Assembly: GCA_944989445.1 (NCBI GenBank)
Contig: CALYLW010000016.1
Span: 1,310,476-1,374,475 of the forward strand
Length of the DNA stretch: 64,000 bases
From: Ampullaceana balthica
Taxonomy: Eukaryota; Mollusca; Gastropoda; Lymnaeidae
Reading direction: 5' to 3'
Below the pieces are notes generated by a model, which did not search any database, was not told the origin of the DNA, and worked only from the letters and a program-made list of their open reading frames with translations. Positions within the stretch are counted from its first letter, which is position 1; each line of letters starts with the position of its first letter. Both the position numbers and the translations under genes were made by a program. This document shows positions 9,613 to 24,600 of this stretch, in pieces.

Positions 9613-12600
9613 GTAAGGAAACTCACATGTTATTAATATACGATTATAATTACAGTAATCAGTGACAAACTTTCATAGAAATTAGTTAATGCTTAATTTA
9701 AGTTTGCCCGCTTTGAGATATTACGCGTACCAGTATATATTTATCATTAAATAATATATAATGTTCATTTTATTTGTTACAATCAAATATTTGTATTTTA
9801 TTTGTGAATTCATATAAAATAAGTCATTTTCAAAATTAATTAATTTTTTTTTATTATAGTGGCACGCCACTTGACTTCGTTCCCTTTAACGAGGGATAAT
9901 GTGTAAATAAAAAGCTAGGATTCTCTTAAGATTGGTGTATTCTGAGTTAGATTAAAAGGAATTCATGTGTTTTAAAATATATATTTTTTAAAAATATATT
10001 TATCATCATATAAAAATTTGTTTCGCTGGCTACACTGCTGATACTTGTATTCAAAATATACATTAAAATTTTTAATCACTTGTAGAAAGGTGTATTGGAG
10101 ACATGTACAAATAGCTTTTTAATGAAGAGAAGATATAAGTAAACTTATAAATATTCAAGACCAACACCAGTGGGAAACCGACACACAAAAAAAAATAATA
10201 AAGAGAGACAAATATTTTTCAAAATAGAAAAATTAATGGAAACGCGAATTGGCGCCTGAAATTATGACTGAATGGTACACATGGATCCAAATGGGAAAGG
10301 GAACACCGGCTTAGAATTTGAAAAAAGCCTGATTTCTAGGATAAATCTTAAGACGTCGTACGAGACATACTTAACTAAGTCTTGATTAATACATTTGCCT
10401 CAAAATTTGAGTTATTTATGTCTAAATGTCTATACACTGTCCTGTGTGAAATTTCAGTGTTTGCATGGGACTGCGATATCAAAGTTTACAAATGTTTAAT
10501 AATTGGAGACGATGTGTACGTATGGAAAAGGATCCAAGAAGTGAAAACTATGGAAGATGCCAGGGTGAGTTTCGGAGACATTTCTGAGCCTTGATGAGGT
10601 TTGATGGTGGGGACAAAGGGCAATTTTCAGTGTGGTAATCGATAGCGATTGGTCCCTCAAACTCATACAGACTCCTACAGCCAATTAATGGCACAGATAA
10701 AGTAAATCTCATTTACGTATGAACGACTTTAAAAACGAGTTATTTTTAGTGCAGTTTTTTCCAAGAGTTTATTTTGAGCGGTGCGCGTTGGGATTTGTGT
10801 CAAGAACTTTGTTTTTGCTGGTTATATATTATAACCCTGGACAGATCGCGGTGTGGGGGTGACCCACTTCCCGTAATCCTATCGAGGTGAGATTTTGCTC
10901 ATAGACTTGTGTTAAAAACCAATGCATTGGGTCAAACTTTCAGATCGATCGGATTGTACCGTAATAAAATTAATGCATTTTTAGTTTATCTCTATGTATC
11001 TCTATGTATCCGTCTGCTACTATTGACATCCACGTGACACTAGAGTTCACTCCAGCTAATCAATGACCACATCCCCCTGTTTTACAGCAAGGGTAGCTTA
11101 GTCACGTTCAGTGTTTAAATGTTTGTCGCATGATGCGTATTATATTGAACATAATCAATACATTTATTTATGTCTCATATATAAGAATATTTATAGTCAA
11201 AAACTTTGTTTCTTCGGATTGTTTAATTGATCGTGATACACATGTAGGGCCGGTCTCGAGACAGACCGCGTAGTTGTGGGTGGGGAGGTAGGTTCTCTGG
11301 ACATACCACGGTGTGGGGGGAGGTAGGGTCTCTGGAAATACCGTGGTGTTAGGAGTAGGTTCTCTGGACAGACCGTGGTGTGTGGTGAGGTAGTGTCTCT
11401 GGACAGACGGGGGTGGGTAATGTTGTGATGTCCTACCATGAATTTCACAGGTCACCCTACACTTATTCCCGTCCCTCGACGGTCTTTGTTGCTAGTATTT
11501 ATATAAAATATGACAGAGATTTGATGTTTTGTGATTGGTATTTAAATATATATTTATTAACAATATGAATGTAATATGCAAAGTTATATGTGGGCTTGGG
11601 CAAATTCAGTCCAACTTAACAGTATTAGAATGATTTATGCCATAGCTTATGATTTGGTGCACCATCCTGTTTATTAAAAAATAATAAGACTTAAAGACTT
11701 GTTGATTGAATAAAATAGTGTATGGAATTTTATTTTTTTCAAAATAATATTTTTTAATTTATCAATCATAGTTAAATGCTCTATATTTTGAGTATACTAA
11801 GATAATCTCATTTTTAACTTTTCAGCTTTAAAATAATTTCTGATAAGATAGATTATAAAATTGCGAAAGAATTATTTAGTGTAAACTAGATGTTAAAATA
11901 TGCTTTAAAAGAAAAGACGTATCCGAAGTGAAAATATGATAATAACAAGTAATAAATCTAAATATAATAAATAATTGTTTTACAGTTTTTTTAACTTTAT
12001 TATTTTGAATAAGGTTTTTTGCAAGCAGCGCGGACTTCGGCTTCCAAGATTTCAAACTATAAATGCGATAAAAGAGAAGATCTTCACTGATCTATTATCT
12101 TCCTTGAACAGTAAGTTGAACACATTTAGAATATGAAATGGTTCGGTTTTTACACTTACCTTAGTACCCAGAATCTACTGTTTCAATGAATTGAAGGTCA
12201 ATAGAGACATAGAGGAAAACTGGGTACGATAAATATATTCACTTTATACAGCCATTATCTTTCACAGATTTGTGTATGATGGTAGAACATCAATGTGTGT
12301 ATTGTTAGTTTTCTAATTCTCCTTTCACATTCCAAATCGTTTACAGCTACGACGGCCATTTGGCTAGGAGCGAGGTTTCAAAATTCAACACAAAAATTTC
12401 GATGGGTTGACAACAACGAGATGGTCAACGCTGATATCACTCGGGAGGCCATTACCTCCCCTAACTTAAGAGCATGCTTTGTGATAATTGCCCACACCGG
12501 CCAAGTCGTGTTCTCTAATTGCGAAGAGAAGAAAAGCGTAATGTGCATGACGTCACGTACGTTTTGAGACATTTATCAATTTATTTACTTAAAAAATTAA

Positions 12601-15600
12601 AACTGGTATCAGAATGAAAAAAAAAGAAAATATATAAAATCACAGAGGGAAAATTGAATAGTTGGTTGGCAATTCATTGTATCGTTTGAATTGCATCTAT
12701 CTGCTTCATATTTCTCTGATTAAAGATTGTTATCTCGTTCAATTTGATTAGTTTTTGGTCATCGAGGCTAGTTTAATTATTTCGCCCTTCTTGGTATATT
12801 TACAATCATAGTTCCAAACAAGCATGCTCTAAGATATAAAACTTAATGTCAAAATACTGGAACTGACTTAAGACATTACAGATGGATCAACCCCGCATTT
12901 TTTAAAATAATTCTAATGTATCCGTAAAAAGAGTCACTCCTCTACAGTATCCTTATTTAAAGTCTTATGAGTCTCTTGGCGTCTGCTCTTCTCATTGTCT
13001 GCACAAAAATTCTGGAAAGGTTTTCCTACATTTTTTGAGGGGTTAACAACAAAATCACATTTAATTTTAGAAAATCGCAAGACATTTTATTTAAACGACA
13101 ATTTGAGAATCCGAGCGCGACAACCATGATGGGATAGCATGAACAGTTAGCTCTATGGAACAAAGCCGTCAGCATCATGTCATTCATGTGATTTACAAAT
13201 CGCTTAAACCGCTCTTGCTTTTCAGGCTTGTATTGGTACGGTGAGGAAGGGAAGCGAATGTGCCACTGCAGGACAGGCAGCTGTTACTCTAATGGTACGT
13301 GCCTAGAAGCTGAAGGCAGGTGCGGCCTGGGATGGTTCGGTCAAGAATGTCAGTTCAGTAAGTAAAAAGTAATTTTAAAGATTACTTAGCAAGGAAGTGC
13401 ATCAATCTAACGAAACATCATATGCCCGAATCGTCTTAAAAACGTTTAATGATTATTTAAATCGCTTGGACTATCAGTCTAAACAAACTGGAAAATTATT
13501 TACGACCATTTAACTTAACGTTTAGCAATAAGCTCCACACTTACCAAAAATAAAATCGTTTACATGTTTTTAAACTTTCAAAGAATTAAACAGAATTAGC
13601 AGATGACATTGCTGGGAAAAGAAATCAGATTTAAATTTTCCAAATTTTTCCATCCGTTTATCAACGCAATGTATCGTATCCCTATTACTCAAGTAATCTA
13701 AGTGTTTTCATTTTTTATTCTACAGAATTTTTTTCCCCATAAAACCTCAACTGTTTTCTTTTAATGGAAGTATGGCTGTAAATAAGTGACATTTTTAAAC
13801 TTCAATTATTTTGAAAGTGAATCCAGCATTATATCACATGTCATATAGAATGGGACTGCAATAAAGCTTTTAAATAAAATACAAAATACACAAACAAATT
13901 GTGCAATGAAAACAATAAATTTGAGCTTTATTTTTAGACTGATACGACAGTAAACGTTTCGGCTAATGCCTTCATCAGTACAACATAAAATACATTCTTA
14001 CAATACTTACATAAGTAATAATAATATTCTTAAAACATATTGTATTTTAAAATATTTATGTTAAATAAAAAGAAAGGAAAAACAAAAACAAACATGGACA
14101 CAGGATATAGCAAAAAGGGGGAAGTATCCAAAGTTACAGTAAAAACCACAACGGGAACAAGATTATGCAGTTAAGTAAAATTATGAATTTGGTTAATTCC
14201 ATATGGAGCCAACGTACCAAATCTTTTTATGAGTCTATTTTCCATGTGGACTCTATCATGGGTATTGCTTGCATATAAAATACCAGTTACTGCAATATCT
14301 GATATGCCGTTATGGTCAACACTGTTAAAATGTTTAGAAACAGGACATTGAGCCTGTTTATTTATATTATACAGGTGTTCTCTAAACCGATCTCCAAGAC
14401 GACGACCAGTCTCACCCACGTAAATTTTATTACACCTCTTGCAAAGAATTGCATAAATCACGTTGCGACTTGTGCAAGTGAATCCATCTTTTATTAAGAA
14501 TTTTTCAAGAGGGAAAGAAATGTTGTTAATTTCCATCACATATGGACAAGTATTGCAACGGTTACGGTTGCAACCTTTTGTTCCAATATATGCTTTCATT
14601 GTGGGAAATTTACCATCTTTCATTAAGGACACTAGCCATATGTTAAAATCTCTGGATTCCTTGGTTTTACCCAATGAAGATCATTTACTATTTACAATGG
14701 ACGTTTCTTCATTGTACACGTCTATTCCTCATGCCGATGGCCTCTCTGCAATCTCATTTTTTCTCAACAAGAAGGCAAATCTCAAGATCCCCGCAAGTGC
14801 CATACTACGATTAACTGAGCTGGTCCTAAATTTAAACTCGTTTGAGTTCAACGGACAGTTTTTTGATCAAATTAGTGGAGTTGCTATGGGAACGAAAATG
14901 GGACCAAGTTATGCATGCATATTTATGGGCCATTTGGAACACCTATGGAGTGAAAATTACAAAGGTATCTCTCCAGAGTACTACAGGAGATACATTGACG
15001 ATTGCATTGGAATTACAAAAATGAACATGCAACAATTGCAAAGTTTTATTGACTTCGTCGGTAACTTCCATTCTTCGATCAAATTTACTTCAACAATCCA
15101 TAGAAGTGCTGTTAATTTTTTGGATATACAAATTAAATTGAAAGAAAATAAAATATCCACATCAATTTTTTACAAGTCTACAGACAGCCATAGTTTCCTT
15201 ATGTATTCATCGTCCCATCCTGAATCTTGTAAGAGCTCTATCCCATTTTCGCAACTATTGAGACTTAAACGACTCTGCAGTGATGAGGCAGACTTTTTGG
15301 AGAAAAGTAATGAAATGCTGGATTTTTTTCGAAGAAGGTCATACCCGGAAACAGTTTTAATATCCGCTGTCAATCGAATTAAAGGCATGACCAGACAGGA
15401 TACATTTAAATCATCTGTTTCTGATCAATGTGATCGATCAAAATTTATTTTAACTTTTCATCCTCATAATTTTAAAGCTCGCCAGGTGATTCTCAAAAAC
15501 CGACCAATCCTTATGGCTGACCCTCTAACTCAGCAGGTCTTCAAAAAACCTCCTCTTTTTGCTTTCCGGAGAGATAGAAGCCTCAGAGATATTCTTGTAA

Positions 15601-18600
15601 GAAGTCACCTTCCCACAATGAAAGCATATATTGGAACAAAAGGTTGCAACCGTAACCGTTGCAATACTTGTCCATATGTGATGGAAATTAACAACATTTC
15701 TTTCCCTCTTGAAAAATTCTTAATAAAAGATGGATTCACTTGCACAAGTCGCAACGTGATTTATGCAATTCTTTGCAAGAGGTGTAATAAAATTTACGTG
15801 GGTGAGACTGGTCGTCGTCTTGGAGATCGGTTTAGAGAACACCTGTATAATATAAATAAACAGGCTCAATGTCCTGTTTCTAAACATTTTAACAGTGTTG
15901 ACCATAACGGCATATCAGATATTGCAGTAACTGGTATTTTATATGCAAGCAATACCCATGATAGAGTCCACATGGAAAATAGACTCATAAAAAGATTTGG
16001 TACGTTGGCTCCATATGGAATTAACCAAATTCATAATTTTACTTAACTGCATAATCTTGTTCCCGTTGTGGTTTTTACTGTAACTTTGGATACTTCCCCC
16101 TTTTTGCTATATCCTGTGTCCATGTTTGTTTTTGTTTTTCCTTTCTTTTTATTTAACATAAATATTTTAAAATACAATATGTTTTAAGAATATTATTATT
16201 ACTTATGTAAGTATTGTAAGAATGTATTTTATGTTGTACTGATGAAGGCATTAGCCGAAACGTTTACTGTCGTATCAGTCTAAAAATAAAGCTCAAATTT
16301 ATTGTTTTCATTGCACAATTTGTTTGTGTATTTTGTATTTTATCACATGTCAGCTAACCATTATATCACATGTCTGCTAACCATTATATCACATGTCCGC
16401 TAACAATTATATCACATGTCCTCTAACCATTATATCACATGACCGCTAACCATTATATCACATGTCTGCTAACCATTATATCACATGTCAGATAACCATT
16501 ATATCACATGTCTGCTAACCATTATATCACATGTCTGCTAACCATTATATCACATGTCCGCTAACCATTATATCACATGTCCACTAACCATTATATCATA
16601 TGTCCGCTAACAATTATATCAAATGTCCGCTAACCATTATATCATATGTCCTTTAACAATTATATCAAATGTCCGCTAACCATTATATCACATGTCCGTT
16701 AACCATTATTACAGACTTCCGTTAACCATTATATCACATGTCCGCTAACCATTATATCAAATGTCCGCTAACCATTATATCACATGTCCGCTAACCATTA
16801 TATCACATGTCCGATAGCCATTATATCACATGTCCGCTAACCATTATTTCAGACTTCCGTTAACCATTATATGACATGTCCGCTAACCATTATATCACCT
16901 GTTCGCTAACCATTATATCAAATGTCCGCTAACCATTATATCACATGTCCGCTAACCAGTATATCAAATTTCTGCTAACCATTATATGACACGTCCGCTA
17001 ACAATTATATCACATGTCCGCTAACAATTATATCAAATGTCCGTTAACCATTATATCACATGTCCGCTAACCATTATATGACACGTCCGCTAACAATTAT
17101 ATCACATGTCCGCTAACAATTATATCAAATGTCCGTTAACCATTATATCACATGTCCGCTAACCATTATATCCATTATATCACATGTCCGCTAACCATTA
17201 TATCACCTGTCCGCTAACCATAATATCACCTGTCCGCTAGCCATTATATCACATGTCCGCTAACCATAATATCACCTGTCCGCTAACCATTATAGCACAT
17301 GTCCGCTAACCATTATATCACATGTCCGCTAACCATTATATCACAGGTCCGCTAACCATTATATCACCTGTCCGCTAACCATAATATCACCTGTCCGCTA
17401 GCCATTATATCACATGTCCGCTAACCATAATATCACCTGTCCGCTAGCCATTATATCACATGTCCGCTAACCATTATATCACATGTCCGCTAACCATTAT
17501 ATCACATGTCCGATAACCATAATATCACCTGTCCACTAGCCATTATATCACATGTCCGCTAACCATTATATCACATGTCCGCTAACCATTATATCACCTG
17601 TCCGCTAACCATAATATCACCTGTCCGCTAACCATAATATCACCTGTCCGCTAGCTATTATATCACATGTCCGCTAACCATAATATCACCTGTCCGCTAG
17701 CCATTATATCACATGTCCGCTAACCATTATATCACATGTCCGCTAACCATTATATCACATGTCCGCTAACCACATACGGGTTTATACAAAATAACATCTA
17801 GTTCTCAAAACACTTGTAGTTAAACATCTTTTTTCTGGTGACATTTTTCATTTTTATTACCACAATAAGACATTAAAACATATCTGTCGGTCCGTCCCTC
17901 TAATAGGAGATGTGCTACTTAACGTCGACGACCTTTTACTCGACTTTGATGATGTCAGTTGCTACTTATTATTACGTAGCCCCCTCACGTTTGATTTCAA
18001 GGAGCCGTACTACTTCACCTGGATGCGCGTGGTCTTATCCGGCTCCTTCAACTCAAATGGTAACAGTAACCGTTAAAGTAGGGTCCCTTGCCGGTTGTGT
18101 CTAGCATTCTATACGACCGTTGACAAAAGTAAATTGGTGCCTACCCCAACGATTATTCTGTAAACTGAGCAATGTTTCATTTATTATTTTTCTTTGGGGT
18201 GATGGGTAAAAGGGTAGAAGACTGAAGATCGTGTTTATACAGTGATACCTCGAGATACGAGTTTAATGCGTTCCGTAACCTTGCTCGGATGTCAAATTGC
18301 TTGTATCTCAAAGCAATTTTCCCCATTGAAATTAATTGAAATGTCATTAATCCGTTTCAGCCAAAAATGTGCTACCCCTATTTGTTTTTGTTACGTGTTT
18401 TTGAATAAGAAAAGTGTATTTATAAATGACAAATATGGTATAGAAACATAATAAAAGAGAATGTAAAGCAATAAAATGGGTTTTTAATGTGTACATACAT
18501 ATTTATATATTGGTAAATTAAATGTAACTTACACACAACTAAAATGCTACTGTATGCTTAATTTTAGTCACTGCTTTTCTCTTCACTGGTCTTTGCCTTT

Positions 18601-21600
18601 TTCGGATTTAAAATTTTAAAAAAACTGTACAAGGAGGTTTGTTTCTTCTTCCCTTCAGAATGCTGCGGAAATCAGTTAGGCAAGTGTCATTAAATAGCTC
18701 TGATGCACGAACAGTTGCTACTTTTTCGTGGTGTTTCTTTTCCACGAACTGTGAAACTCTCTCCAACATTCGCAAGATCTCTTTTGATCTCACCTGTAGA
18801 GATAACCTCATCCACCTATGGCTCTTCCTCAAAACCAATTTCTTTCAGAACCAACGAATGCTGCTGCGACTGTTACTCTTGTAATTCATCGGTCGTCAGT
18901 TCCTGAGAGTGCTCATATCTCATTTAATTTATCACCGTTTTCAATTTTATTTTTCAAATGGCTTCAGATAAGATCGGAAAAAGGCTAGGATTTCCTATTT
19001 TAATAAATTAGCATTTCGCTATTCATCCAATGGCAGTTGAGCGTATTATTTAAACAATTCCTAACTTGTGCTAAAATTATAAATTAAGTAATATTTATAG
19101 ATAACGTGTATAAGTATTAGCCCACTAGGGTCTGGTGTTTGTGAATGTGTCCTAAGTATCGATTCTAACAATTCAATTGATCCATTGATAGGTAGTTCGA
19201 ACATTTTTACCCTCCAACTGATGACACCTGAAAACACAATTGGATGTAGCGATCACAAGGAGTTTCTCATTGACCACAGAACGCTGGACATCGCGTGCTA
19301 CAACAACTTGACACTAGTTACTGCAGTGGTCCTCAGCTGGCAGGGGTTTGCGAGCTTGTGTTCTGTGCATGTTTTTAGGGGTAGGTGACGCCGTGGATAT
19401 TGAGAGCTATAGCAAAATTTAGTAATGAAATTGACGCGTAAGTAGCAAAATGGAAAATAAAGTAAAGATGCTTTTTTATGTGTGTGTGTGTGTGTGTTAA
19501 TATGTTGTAAGCTGGTACGGTAAGATTTTAATGTGGATTACCATATAGGTCCTTGCTGACCTTTTGTCACTGATAATTAAAATATATCTCTTTATTATTA
19601 TTATTTTAAGAAAATTAATGCTGTTGAGGAAATATGTAATACTAGCGTAAAAATGACGGACGTTTTCAGCTGAAATCTATTTATTGTATAAAAAATGCAA
19701 TATTTTTAGGGCGCCTACGGTGCCGACCTTTTCAAAAGCCCAACTAACTTGTCCTTGTTTGATAAGTACGAAATATTAAACTTTCTGAAATGTACACAAA
19801 GTATTTTATAATAGGGGTTGTAGGACGCCTACGGCGCCCCCTTTGTTTTTTAAAGTTTATAATTAACCATCATCAAATCCTCTTTTTACATTGATCCCTT
19901 TTCCAAAATTAAAATACATGTATGAGCGAAAACAATGACGTCATATAATATTTTTTACAGCGCATCTTCAATTTGCACACCTTTTGATGCATTGGTGAAG
20001 TAATTTGGTTTTCCCTGCTTTCTAAAATTAGTGGCGTCACGGATGGACATTGCAAATTATATTGTTTAATATGAGCATAAGGCTCAGGTTCAAATGTCAA
20101 CAATTTATGCTGTTAACATTTATAATATACTAATTAAGTTCAAAAAGTCATATGCATAACTTATTAAAAAATATTCATTAGGTTTAACGGTTTTACGAAA
20201 AATACTATAACATTTCGTTATACTCCTGTCCTAACGATAGTTAAGACCTAAAATGACAAAATCACACGTCTTTGAATATAATGTTGTATATATTTAGTTT
20301 TATAAGATTTTCTACTAATAGTAAATCGCCTCTCCCTCATGAAGGATATGTATACAGCATCTTTTATCTTTAAAAAAATTTTAAAAATATTTTTTGCCGA
20401 ATTTGTAAAATACAACTGTGGGATTTGAAGTCACGGTTCCTCTTGCTCCGCATATAAATTTAATAAAACTTTGTCAAGTCCCATTTATCCGATGCTTATA
20501 CATTCTTCATTTATGACTATCTGAACTTGGGAATTGAATTTATCTCTAACTCACATGTTGAGTAACTTAATTTCTATTGCTCAAAGAATACGAACTGGAA
20601 AAAGAATGAAATAAGACCGTACTTCGACCTAACGTGTAAATTACAAAGAGCAATAAATGTGTTTTTTAATTAATAAGTACATAATGTTTCCACTCATCCA
20701 TTTCTTACTTAGACGATCATAGTGTTAAGTATACTAGTAAGACACAATGAATTAAATATGTATTTTGACCATAAAATTTTGGCTCAATAAATATATATAG
20801 CATCAGTTAATAGAAACCACTTCGCATAAGTCGCGGGATTATTAAAAACTCATTAAATTTCGATTTACTAGACTTCATTTCCATGTTTGACTTGAAATAT
20901 GTTGTTGTTGCTGTTGTTGTTGTAGTTTGTATCAACGTTAGGATGTTTTTGTTTTTTAAAACAAACTTATGATATATCCTTCCCAGGCCAGAATATAGGC
21001 CTCAAGGAGCACGGAAGCAGTAGGTTCCTTGCTGAAGGGAGCTCACCCGATTATCCTATCGATGGAGAATACGGTGTCGTTGTCCCTGCTTTTCTAGGTA
21101 ATATTTCAGAACGGAACCAATCATGGAGACTAGACCTGCACTACGGACGAATTATATATGACGTCATAATTTACATCCAGGATCGTAAGTGTTGACGATA
21201 AAGTAAAAAAAAATCACTTAACATATAACATGCAAACTATATATGGAGGTATAAAAATAAATCGTATTTTCTATTCCGAAGTAAAATATTCACTTTATTC
21301 TCCTATTTTAAAAGTTAAAAAAAAACACTTAAACATTGCTCTTTCAAGAAAATAATCGTGGTACACGCTTCTTTCAAAACAAAGTCAAACGGCTCTTCCA
21401 CATAATATACAATTGCGTCTCATTATTTTTTTTTCCATGTATACATATCTCCCATTAACATTTTTATAAAACAAATGTTGATTATGTCTTTGGGGATTTG
21501 AACCCACAGCAGAATTTCAGCAGATGATGAACGTCAACTTGACCCTGCAGTTCCGGTCTCAGTCCAACGCCATCGTTCCCCGTGTCAACGAGCAGGTCTA

Positions 21601-24600
21601 CAGGTTTTCCAAAGGGATGAACTTTCTGCGCATCCCATCCGGCACGCAAAGATCCGTACAGTCTATGCGAATTGAACTCATCAAATCAGAGAAAGAGGAC
21701 AAAGTCCTGTCGCTTTCTGAAGTTGAAGTCTACGGCCGTAAGTTTTATATTGTTAAAATTACCATTGCTGGCGTATTTGGTATCTTAAAACATTTAATTC
21801 CCAAGAGCGACCTCTATCACGTCTTCATAGACTTTAAAAAAGCGTTCAACAGAGTGTGGTATGCGGTACTGTGGGCAACTATACACAAATTTATCATTAA
21901 TGCAAACCTCATTGAAGTGATCAAGAACCTGTACAACAGAGCAACTAGAGCAGTACCCTTCAACAGCAAGCTGGGAGATTGGTTCAAGACCACTGTTGGT
22001 GTCAGACAAGGATGCTTACTTTTCCCCATCCACTTTAACCTCTTCCTTGAAATGATTATGAAAGATGTGCTAGAAAACCACGTCGGAACAGTCAAACGAA
22101 GGCTAAAAGCCAGAAATTATTGCCAAAATGGCACAGGCAATCGCAGCGCTGAGCGAAGTAAAACACATCTAGCAAAGCAAGAAACTCTCCCTGGGATCAA
22201 AGATCCGACTAATGCGCTCTCTGGTTATGTAGATCTTCTTGTACGGTTGTTATGCTTGGACGCTCACTGCAGACCACCAAAGAAGAATCAATGCGCTAGA
22301 GATGAGATGTTTCCGAAAGATTCTGAACATCTCCTACATAGAACACATCAAAACCGAAGCGGTCCGCAACAAAATAACAGCTGTCATTGGCCCCTACGAG
22401 GATGCTATGGTATGGACAAGTGGTAAGATCTGGAGGTCTCGAAAAGACTTTATGCAAGGCACAGTCCAGGGAGGAAGAAAAAAGAGGCAGACAAAAGGAG
22501 AGATGGGAAGACGACAACAAAGAGTTGACCAGTCTGCAATTCATCGACTCCCAAAAGGTAGCACAGGACCGGGACAAATGGCATGAGATAGCGTTCAGTT
22601 CACGATGTTGCCCCAATGACCCACCGACGGTTTAAGGGATAGTCAAGTCAAGTCAAGTCAGTCAAGACATTTAATGCGTGAAATAAAACCTAGCATGATC
22701 ACAGTGATCAAATGAGTACACTATTATTAAATCACACGAAAATTTGGTCCTCAGAACGCATTCTTATTTTGTGTTTCTTTGTAATTTGTAAATTATGCTG
22801 TGTGTTTTAACTGTTGTTTGATCTTTCAGTGTGTGCTCCACCATTTTATGGTGTCGACTGTCTCGAACTTTGTTCATTCGAGTGTGAGAATAAATTGTGT
22901 CATTATAACGGGGAGTGCTACCGTACACTTAGAGGTTGGTGAGCCCTGACGTTTCTGTACACTATCCCACTTCCTAACCGTACACATCCAGAGGTGCCCA
23001 CTCTAACGTCGTTATTGTATACATCCTCCTTTTTTTACTGGTGCCCACTTTCCCTTCATTATTGAACACACCATCCCTCTATAGTGGTACCCACTCTCCT
23101 GTCGTTAGTGTACACATCCTCCCTCTCTAGTGGTACCCATTAACCCGACTTTATTGTACACATCCTCTATCTCTAGTGGTACCCACTCTCCCGTCGTTAT
23201 TGTACACATACTTCCTGTCTACTTCTACCCACTCTCCCGTCGTTATTGTACACATACTCCCTCTCTACTTCTACCTACTCTCTCGTCGTTATTGTACACA
23301 TAATCCCTCTCTACTTCTACCTACTCTCTCGTCGTTATTGTACACATAATCCCTCTCTACTTCTACCTACTCTCTCGTCGTTATTGTACACATACTCCCT
23401 CTCTACTTCAACCTACTCTCTCGTCGTTATTGTACACATACTCTCTCTCTACTTCTACCTACTCTCTCGTCGTTATTGTACACATACTCCCTCTCTACTT
23501 CTACCTACTCTCTCGTCGCTATTGTACACATACTTCCTGTCTACTTCAACCTACTCTCTCGTCGTTATTGTACACATACTTCCTGTCTACTTCAACCTAC
23601 TCTCTCGTCGTTATTGTACACATACTCCCTCTCTACTTCTACCTACTCTCTCGTCGCTATTGTGCACATACTTCCTGTCTACTTCTACCTACTCTCTCGT
23701 CGTTATTGTACACATACTTCCTGTCTACTTCTAAATACTCTCTCGTCGTTATTGTACACATACTCCCTCTCTACTTCAACCTACTCTCTCGTCGTTATTG
23801 TACACATACTCCCTCTCTACTTCTACCTACTCTCTCGTCGTTATTGTACACATACTTCCTGTCTACTTCTAACTACTCTCTCGTCGTTATTGTACACATA
23901 CTCCCTCTCTACTTCAACCTACTCTCTCGTCGTTATTGTACACATACTTCCTGTCTACTTCTAACTACTCTCTCGTCGTTATTGTACACATACTCCCTCT
24001 CTACTTCTACCTACTCTCTCGTCGCTATTGTACACATACTTCCTGTCTACTTCTACCTACTCTCTCGTCGTTATTGTACACATACTTCCTGTCTACTTCT
24101 AAATACTCTCTCGTCGTTATTGTACACATACTCCCTCTCTACTTCAACCTACTCTCTCGTCGTTATTGTACACATACTCCCTCTCTACTTCTACCTACTT
24201 TCTCGTCGTTATTGTACACATACTTCCTGTCTACTTCTAAATACTCTCTCGTCGTTATTGTACACATACTCCCTCTCTACTTCAACCTACTCTCTCGTCG
24301 TTATTGTACACATACTCCCTCTCTACTTCTACCTACTCTCTCGTCGTTATTGTACACATTTTTCCTGTCTACTTCTACCTACTCTCTCGTCGCTATTGTA
24401 CACATACTTCCTGTCTACTTCTACCTACTCTCTCGTCGTTATTGTACACATACTTCCTGTCTACTTCTAACTACTCTCTCGTCGTTATTGTACACATACT
24501 TCCTGTCTACTTCTAACTACTCTCTCGTCGTTATTGTACACATACTTCCTATCTACTTCTACCTACTCTCTCGTCGTTATTGTACACATACTTCCTGTCT

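Larger units (their letters stand above)
13874..16345 (+). mobile_element. Penelope-like retroelement with ~735-bp inverted arms
   Basis: The central and right parts (14608-16046) encode a Penelope-type reverse transcriptase and GIY-YIG endonuclease on the + strand. The left arm (13874-14607) is an almost perfect inverted copy of the right arm (15610-16345). It inserted into the 23-bp array: tatcacatgtc lies on both sides, and gene 3 lacks the element. The layout equals two copies head to head, the left one severely 5'-truncated; this is a known Penelope behaviour. Confidence 0.9.

Noticed and set aside
14463..14607. N-terminal 50 residues of the 527-residue Penelope frame
   Set aside because: This part is the antisense of the inverted endonuclease arm and not part of the natural protein.
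16346..17772. CRISPR-like array of short repeats
   Set aside because: Units are contiguous with no unique spacers, in a eukaryotic intron. These are minisatellites.
21524..22426. A 300-residue frame joining exon 9 to reverse transcriptase sequence
   Set aside because: It reads through the exon 9 donor into an intronic LINE remnant. The conserved GTAAGT donor and exon 10 phase argue against a fusion gene.
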